Part shown: positions 59,901 through 64,000 of the stretch, piece after piece | Numbering within the stretch: the first letter of the stretch is position 1 | Layout of the letters: each line of letters begins with the position of its first letter | DNA from: Amycolatopsis sp. CA-126428 | GTDB lineage: Bacteria > Actinomycetota > Actinomycetes > Mycobacteriales > Pseudonocardiaceae | Reading direction: 5' to 3' | DNA: 64,000 nucleotides | NCBI RefSeq assembly: GCF_002904335.1 | Contig: NZ_PPHF01000001.1 | Coordinates: 62,001-126,000, forward strand | Notes under the pieces: model-generated | Databases searched by the model: none | The model's input: only the letters and a program-made list of their open reading frames with translations | What the model was told of the DNA's origin: nothing | Translations under genes and position numbers: made by a program

Positions 59901-62900
59901 AGCGGGCGGAGCGCGCACGACCGTCGTGCGCGTGCCGGACACCGCCGACCGCACGTGGTTCGAGGAGTCCTTGCGCGACTGCGCTTCCGCGGCCGGCGTG
60001 GTCTCGCTGCTCGCGATGGACGAGCGGCCGCACGCCCGCTTCGGCGTGTTCACCGCCGGGCTGGCGGCGACGGTGGAGCTGACCGCGGCGTGGGGCGGCC
60101 TCCCGTCGGCCGCGCCACTGTGGACACTGACCCGCGCGGCCGTGACCACGGGCCGCAGCGACCGGCTGACGAGCCCGGAACAGGCGGCGGTGTGGGGCTT
60201 CGGCCGGACCGCGGCGTTGGAGTACCCGCGCCACTGGGGTGGCTTGCTGGACCTGCCGCCGGTGCTGGACGGCCGGGCCGCGGCCCGGCTGCGCGCCGCG
60301 CTGGCCGGCTTCGACGGCGAGGACCAGCTGGCCCTGCGGTCGTCCGGGTTGTTCGCGCGACGGCTGGTGCCCGCACCCGTCGGAGACGCGGCGCCGGCGA
60401 CGCGGTGGCAGCCCGGCGGGACCGTTCTGGTGACGGGCGGCACGGGCGGGCTCGGCGGGCACCTCGCCCGCTGGCTCGCCGGCGCGGGCGCCGGGCACAT
60501 CGTGCTCACCGGGCGGCGCGGCGCCGACGCGCCCGGCGCGGCCGAACTGCGCGACGAGCTCACCGCCGCGGGAGCGCGGATCACCATCGCGGCCTGCGAC
60601 GTGACCGACGCCGGCGCGCTCGGCGCGTTGCTGGCCGGACTCGCCGCCGAAGGCGAACCCGTGCGCACGGTCGTGCACGCGGCGGGGATCGCGCCGCTGA
60701 CGCCGATCGGCGAGCTCACCGTCGCCGAGGTCGCCGAAGTCGCCGAGGCCAAGGTCGCGGGCGTGCGCACCCTCGACGCGCTGCTCGGCCACACCGAGCT
60801 CGACACCGTCGTGCTGTTCTCGTCGATCTCCGCGACGTGGGGTGTCGGCGAGCACGCCGCGTACGCCTCGGCCAACGCGTTCCTCGACGCGTTCGCCGAG
60901 CAGCGCCGCGCGCAGGGCCTGCCGGTGCTCTCGGTCGCGTGGGGACCGTGGGCGGGCGGCGGCATGATCGCCGAACACCAGCAAGACGTGCTGCGTCGCC
61001 GCGGGGTGCCGGTCCTCGACCCGGAACCCGCGCTCGCCGGCTTGCGGCAGGCGCTGGACCAGCGGGACACCGTGATCGCGATCGCGGAGCTCGACCGGGC
61101 GCGCTTCGTGTCGACGTTCACGTCGGTGCGGCCGAGCCCGCTGCTGGCCCGGCTGGGCGGTCCGGACGACGAGGGCACGGCGCGGTCCGAGGCCGCCGGT
61201 GCCGACGAGCCCTCGCTGGCGCGCCGGCTGGCGCAGCTGCGCGAGGACGAGGCGGAGCGGGCGGTCACCGAGCTGGTGCGGGCCCACACCGCCCGGGCCC
61301 TCGGCCACGAGGACCCGTCGGCGCTGGAGCTCGACCGGGCGTTCAAGGACCTCGGCTTCGACTCGCTGACGTCGGTCGAGCTGCGGAACCGGCTCGGCGC
61401 GGCGACCGGGCTCTCGTTGCCCGCCACGCTGGTCTTCGACCACCCCACGCCCGCCTCGCTGGCGGGCCACCTGCTCGCGCGGGCGCGCGGCGCCGAAGCC
61501 GGTGCCGGGCCGCGCGTGACCACCACGGCGGCGCCGGTGGCGGGCGACGAGATCGCGATCGTCGCGGCGAGCTGCCGGCTGCCCGGCGGGATCGGCTCGC
61601 CCGAACAGCTTTGGGAGCTGCTGGCCCGCGGCGGGGACGTGATGTCCGGCCTGCCGGCCGACCGCGGCTGGGATCCGGGCGTCTACGACCCGGATCCGGA
61701 CCGGCCCGGCACCAGCTACACCCGGACCGGCGGCTTCCTGCACGACAGCGGCGACTTCGACGCGGAGTTCTTCGGCATGTCCCCGCGGGAGGCGCTGGCC
61801 ACCGATCCCCAGCAACGGCTGCTGCTCGAGCTCACCTGGGAAGCAGTGGAACGCGCCGGGCTGCCGCCCGAGTCGTTGCGCGGCAGCCGGACCGGCGTCT
61901 ACGTCGGGGTGACCGACCAGTACTACGGCGATCCGAACCGGAACGACGCCGAGCGCGACGAGGGCTACCTGGTCACCGGCGACGTGGCGAGCGTCGCCTC
62001 CGGCCGGATCGCCTACGTCTTCGGCCTCGAAGGCCCCGCGGTCACCCTCGACACGGCGTGCTCGTCGTCGCTGGCGGCCCTGCACCTGGCGGCGAACGCG
62101 CTGCGCTCCGGCGAATGCTCGCTCGCGGTCGCCGCCGGCGCGATGGTGATGGCCACCCCGTCGCAGTTCATCGCCTTCAGCCGGCAGCGCGGGCTCGCCG
62201 AGGACGGTCGCTGCAAGCCGTTTTCCGCGCGGGCGGACGGTTTCGCCCTCGCCGAGGGAGCGGCCGTCGTCCTGGTCGAGCGGCTCTCCGACGCACGGCG
62301 CCTCGGCCACCCGGTGCTCGCGGTCGTGCGCGGCTCGGCGATGAACTCCGACGGCGCCAGCAACGGGCTCACCGCCCCGAACGGGCGGGCGCAGCAGCGG
62401 GTGATCCGGGACGCGCTGGCCGCGGCCGGGCTCGAACCGTCCGAAGTGGACGCCGTCGAGGCGCACGGGACCGGCACCACGCTCGGAGACCCGATCGAAG
62501 CGAACGCGCTGCTGGCGACCTACGGCGAGGAGGATCGGGACGAGCCGCTGTGGCTCGGATCGGTCAAGGCCAACGTCGGCCACACCCAAACCGTGTCCGG
62601 CCTCGTCGGCGTGCTCAAGATGATCGAGGCGATGCGCCGCGGTGTGCTGCCGCGCAGCCCGTACGCCGAGGAGCCGACACCGCACGTGGACTGGTCCGCC
62701 GGCACGGTCGCGCTGCTCGCGGAGGAACGCCCGTGGCCCGATCGCGGCCGGGCCCGCCGGTCCGGGGTTTCGGCGTTCGGGATCAGTGGCACCAACGTGC
62801 ACGTGATCCTCGAGCAGCCGCCCGCCGAGGCTGAGCGGGACGCGGCGAGCGAGCCGGTGCCCGGATCGCCCGGGACCGTGCCGCTGGTGTTGTCGGGCCG

Positions 62901-64000
62901 CACCGATGCCGCGTTGCGGGCCCAGGCGGCGAGCCTGCTGGCCGCCGTCGGCGCGGACCCGCACCCACTCGAAGACCTCGCGTTTTCGCTCGCCACCACG
63001 CGATCGGCGTTCGAACACCGCGCCGTGGTGCCGGCCGCCGACCACGACACCGCGGCGCGGGGCCTCGCGGCGCTGGCCGGGGGAACGACGGCGCCGGGCG
63101 TGGTCACGGGCTTCGCCGGCACCGGCCGGACCGCGTGGCTGTTCTCCGGGCAGGGCGCGCAGCATGCCGGGATGGGCAAGCGGCTCTACGAGACCTACGA
63201 AGTGTTCGCCGACGCGGTCGACGCGGCTTGCGCTCGGTTCGACGCCGCGCTGAACGGCGCCGGCGGCGGCCTCGCGGAACGCCCGCTGCGGGACGTCATG
63301 TTCGCCGGCGAGGGGACCGCCGACGCCGCGCTGCTCGACAGCACCGCCTACACGCAGCCCGCGCTGTTCACGGTCGAGGTCGCGCTGTACCGGCTACTCG
63401 AATCGTGGGGGCTCACCCCCGACTTCGTCGTCGGCCATTCGATCGGCGAGCTCGCCGCCGCGCACGTGGCCGGGGTGTTCTCGCTCGACGACGCGTGCAC
63501 GCTGGTCGCCGCCCGCGGCCGGCTGATGCAGTCGCTGCCCGAGGGCGGCGCCATGGTGGCGATCGAGGCCACGGCGGCCGAAGTCGAGCCGCTGCTGCCC
63601 GGATCGGTGTCCCTCGCCGCCGTGAACGGCCCGACGTCGGTCGTGGTGTCCGGCGACGAGGACGCCGTGGCGGCACTGGCCGGCCGGTTCGCCGCCGACG
63701 GCCGGCGGACCAAGCGGCTGCGGACGAGCCACGCCTTCCACTCGCCGCGGATGGACGCCATGCTCGACGAGTTCGGCCGGGTGGCCGCCGGACTCGGCTA
63801 CGGCGAGCTCCGGCTGCCGATCATCTCCACGGTCACCGGCGAGCTCGCCGACCCGGCGCTGCTGCGCACGCCCGGGTACTGGACCGGGCAGGTCCGGGCG
63901 ACGGTCCGGTTCGCCGACGCCGTCGGGCAGCTGGCCGGCCTCGGCGTGACGCGATTCCTCGAGGCCGGGCCGGCCGGGGTGCTGACCGCGCTCGCCGCCG
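53989..64000 (+). CDS. modular type I polyketide synthase: loading KSQ-AT-ACP, module 1 KS-AT-KR-ACP, module 2 KS-AT (open at window end)
   Basis: 3,337 residues visible from ATG 53989, no stop before base 64000. Loading module: KSQ residues 18-435, with Gln184 in VDTAQSSS instead of Cys (decarboxylating type); AT from ~535 with GHSQGE (Ser624) and YASH 725-728 (methylmalonyl-CoA type); ACP Ser931 in GFDSVMSV. Module 1: KS from 994, Cys1164; AT with Ser1610 and YASH from 1711, again methylmalonyl; KR from ~2145 (TGGTGGLGGHLARWL), Tyr2292, no LDD motif and a Trp eight residues before Tyr, so A-type; ACP Ser2459. Module 2: KS from ~2520, Cys2691; AT with GHSIGE (Ser3151) and HAFH 3248-3251, malonyl type. 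Prediction: propionyl starter, methylmalonate with an A-type hydroxyl, then malonate. Product class unknown; macrolide-like beginnings fit. Confidence 0.96.
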   Translation, partial: MGTTVSDGSPGDGRDEDFLAVVGLSCRLPGAAGPAAFWRLLTGGVDAVGTVPPWRWGPGAAPDDAGGVPLRAGGFIDDADRFDAAFFGISSREAVAMDPRQRLTLELGWEALEDARIVPATVRGTSAGVFVGAIADDYATVTQRHGAGALTHYSLAGLHRGLIANRLSHALGVTGPSLTVDTAQSSSLVAVHLAAESLRRGESELAVAGGVHLNLTPESALTLERFGGLSPDGRCHTFDARANGFVRGEGGGFVVLKTLRRARQDGDRIYCVLRGSAMNHDGDDADLVVPSAAAQERVIRAAVRRAAVEPAALQYVELHGTGTRTGDPIEAAALGAALGEYGDAPLRVGSVKTNIGHLEGAAGIAGLLKTVLCVHHRKLVPSLHFETPNPDIPWDTANIEVQRGTEPWPGGERALVAGVSSFGVGGANCHVVLAEPDAAEPAAAGDGFSAAVPWVWSARTPGALREQAVRLGAYADSAEARAVDIGFSLAVTRSAFEHRAAVVGAGRAELAAAVRGIGQGGASGIHGVADVTGPTVFVFPGQGAQWAGMAVELLGAAPVFAARMAECADAFGELVDWSLWDALADPELLERVDVVQPVSFAVMVSLAALWESCGIRPAAVVGHSQGEIAAACVSGALSLRAAARVVVLRSRVIGERLAGSGGMASIGLSERQVADRIAGYGTRITVAVVNGPSSVVVAGEPAALDELVASCEADGVRAKRVPVDYASHSVHVEQIEESLSAELGALEPRVPKVPWLSTVTGEWIETATVDARYWYANLRQPVRFEAAIRTLATAGYAAFVEVSSHPVLPAGLQETLDDAGAGPSVVVGTLRRDDGGLTRFLTSLAELHVRGVEPDWAAVFSGGAPRRVDLPTYAFQRKRYWHGDAAEDDVPVTPSLDPLDVVRAHAAAVLGHGDPAAIEPAATFKEAGFDSVMSVELRNRLGTATGLSLPSGLLFDRPTPRAVAEHLAERLAAAPAEARVTTTGTRTGVAPDEPIAIVGMGCRFPGDVRSPEQLWRLVADEVDAIGTFPEDRGWDLRKLRAAGDRRGSSATDQGGFLYDAAEFDAAFFGISPREATAMDPQQRLLLETSWEAVERAGIDPSSLRGSDTGVFVGAMSQEYGPRLSEGAEGFEGHLLTGNTASVASGRLAYTLGLHGPALTVDTACSSSLVALHSAVRSLRAGECGLALAGGATVLSSPGIFVEFSRQQGLAEDGRCRAFAEGARGTGWAEGVGVLLLERLSDARRAGHPVLAVVRGSAVNSDGASNGLTAPSGPAQQRVIRAALADAGLEPQDVDSVEAHGTGTTLGDPIEAAALQATYGRHRPADRPLWLGSLKSNIGHAQAAAGVGGVIKMVQAMRNATLPRTLHADEPSSRIDWSAGTVRLLSEARAWPAGDRPRRAAVSSFGISGTNAHVVLEQAGEQAEEPARGTGSEPVLPWVLSGRGVDALRAQAGRLVSRVSSMDDPRAVDLAYSLATTRFAAEHRVVAIGAGCEEALAALREFADGVVPAGLVEGTANVAGRTVFVFPGQGAQWAGMALELLDTAPVFAGKMAECAAALSEFADWSLFDALHDETMPARVDVVQPVSFAVMVSLAALWQATGIEPDAVVGHSQGEIAAACVSGALSLRDAAAVVTLRSKAIRDELAGHGGMVSVSLSASGTERLIEDWAGRIGIAVFNGPSATVVAGEPAALDELLARCAAEEIRARRVPVDYASHSGYVETLRQRLHDELAFIEPAAARVPFLSTVTGEWTDTTTLDAGYWYDNLRRPVQFETATRALAAQGFRVFVESSPHPVLGMAVQETVDELGAGPTVVVGTLRRNEGGLRRFSTSLAELYVRGVTPDWSAVFGEHRPRRVDLPTYAFQRRRYWLPPEQPATAGADPVEQRFWTAVERSDVGELAKTLSVDEDEVRPLVPALSAWRSRRTAETVADSLRYRIEWEPVRPEGAGLSGDWFVVTPAEGLDVLDDVVAALEAGGARTTVVRVPDTADRTWFEESLRDCASAAGVVSLLAMDERPHARFGVFTAGLAATVELTAAWGGLPSAAPLWTLTRAAVTTGRSDRLTSPEQAAVWGFGRTAALEYPRHWGGLLDLPPVLDGRAAARLRAALAGFDGEDQLALRSSGLFARRLVPAPVGDAAPATRWQPGGTVLVTGGTGGLGGHLARWLAGAGAGHIVLTGRRGADAPGAAELRDELTAAGARITIAACDVTDAGALGALLAGLAAEGEPVRTVVHAAGIAPLTPIGELTVAEVAEVAEAKVAGVRTLDALLGHTELDTVVLFSSISATWGVGEHAAYASANAFLDAFAEQRRAQGLPVLSVAWGPWAGGGMIAEHQQDVLRRRGVPVLDPEPALAGLRQALDQRDTVIAIAELDRARFVSTFTSVRPSPLLARLGGPDDEGTARSEAAGADEPSLARRLAQLREDEAERAVTELVRAHTARALGHEDPSALELDRAFKDLGFDSLTSVELRNRLGAATGLSLPATLVFDHPTPASLAGHLLARARGAEAGAGPRVTTTAAPVAGDEIAIVAASCRLPGGIGSPEQLWELLARGGDVMSGLPADRGWDPGVYDPDPDRPGTSYTRTGGFLHDSGDFDAEFFGMSPREALATDPQQRLLLELTWEAVERAGLPPESLRGSRTGVYVGVTDQYYGDPNRNDAERDEGYLVTGDVASVASGRIAYVFGLEGPAVTLDTACSSSLAALHLAANALRSGECSLAVAAGAMVMATPSQFIAFSRQRGLAEDGRCKPFSARADGFALAEGAAVVLVERLSDARRLGHPVLAVVRGSAMNSDGASNGLTAPNGRAQQRVIRDALAAAGLEPSEVDAVEAHGTGTTLGDPIEANALLATYGEEDRDEPLWLGSVKANVGHTQTVSGLVGVLKMIEAMRRGVLPRSPYAEEPTPHVDWSAGTVALLAEERPWPDRGRARRSGVSAFGISGTNVHVILEQPPAEAERDAASEPVPGSPGTVPLVLSGRTDAALRAQAASLLAAVGADPHPLEDLAFSLATTRSAFEHRAVVPAADHDTAARGLAALAGGTTAPGVVTGFAGTGRTAWLFSGQGAQHAGMGKRLYETYEVFADAVDAACARFDAALNGAGGGLAERPLRDVMFAGEGTADAALLDSTAYTQPALFTVEVALYRLLESWGLTPDFVVGHSIGELAAAHVAGVFSLDDACTLVAARGRLMQSLPEGGAMVAIEATAAEVEPLLPGSVSLAAVNGPTSVVVSGDEDAVAALAGRFAADGRRTKRLRTSHAFHSPRMDAMLDEFGRVAAGLGYGELRLPIISTVTGELADPALLRTPGYWTGQVRATVRFADAVGQLAGLGVTRFLEAGPAGVLTALAA

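Noticed and set aside
54063..62834. Very long plus-strand frames inside the PKS region
   Set aside because: They are off-frame shadows rich in Arg/Gly/Ala. The true PKS frame starts at 53989 and contains all KS, AT, KR and ACP motifs without a stop.
59473..63165. 1230-residue minus-strand frame
   Set aside because: Antisense shadow of the PKS; repeats of Arg, Gly and Val without any domain.

Overview
The window looks like a chromosomal segment of a very high-GC filamentous actinomycete. The evidence is GTG starts, many 4-bp start/stop overlaps, strong G/C in third codon positions, a modular type I polyketide synthase, a WS/DGAT acyltransferase, a lone MCE protein and several GntR, TetR, MarR and IclR regulators. 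An Amycolatopsis-like member of the Pseudonocardiales is my best guess. That is inference from style; no marker gene is present.

Layout. (1) 1-8843: a catabolic island with a class III aminotransferase (cut by the window edge), an aldehyde dehydrogenase, a tartrate/isopropylmalate-type decarboxylating dehydrogenase, a DUF4262 protein, two maleate isomerase-family proteins, a GntR/FCD regulator, a D-2-hydroxyacid dehydrogenase and an amidase. Three copies of the palindrome ATTGTYGACAAT sit in front of its transcription units and tie the island together as one regulon. (2) 8903-16165: a small ORF, an MFS exporter, a complete pqqABCDE set including a 28-residue pqqA, a WS/DGAT and a DAO-type oxidase. 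(3) 16189-23211: an operon of ThDP enzyme, HyuA, HyuB, SDR and GntR behind a 27-bp palindromic operator. A 44-bp palindromic element occurs upstream of the operon, and an inverted copy lies in frame inside hyuB. (4) 23130-30316: a small secreted protein, an ArsR-like regulator, a CoA-transferase and aminotransferase pair, then VOC, GNAT, IclR and a secreted DUF1080 protein.

(5) 30394-39265: paired PH-domain membrane proteins, PAC2, a methyltransferase, a divergent MarR/thioesterase pair around a palindrome, a repeat-rich gap, an orphan MCE protein, a flavin monooxygenase with divergent TetR, and YggT. (6) 39427-45164: two secreted plant-polysaccharide enzymes (pectate lyase and GH44-CBM2), each with a CebR/LacI-type box, flanking a TetR/FAD-dehydrogenase pair. 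(7) 45284-47265: a TetR and flavin monooxygenase operon with its own inverted repeat. (8) 47582-64000: a type II thioesterase, a PH-domain protein coupled to a histidine kinase and response regulator, a small protein, an epimerase-like SDR, and the first 3,337 residues of a modular PKS with this order: KSQ-AT-ACP, KS-AT-KR-ACP, KS-AT (open at the window end).

How they work together. The first island probably breaks down a nitrogen-containing carboxylic acid or amide and is switched by its own GntR protein. Operon 3 likely handles a cyclic amide or hydantoin-like compound and is also self-regulated. The polysaccharide enzymes look controlled by cello-oligosaccharide-type sensing. The PKS predicts a propionyl starter extended first by methylmalonyl-CoA with ketoreduction, then by malonyl-CoA; the thioesterase and the epimerase may serve it. 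No rRNA, tRNA, CRISPR array, transposase or complete insertion sequence was recognised.
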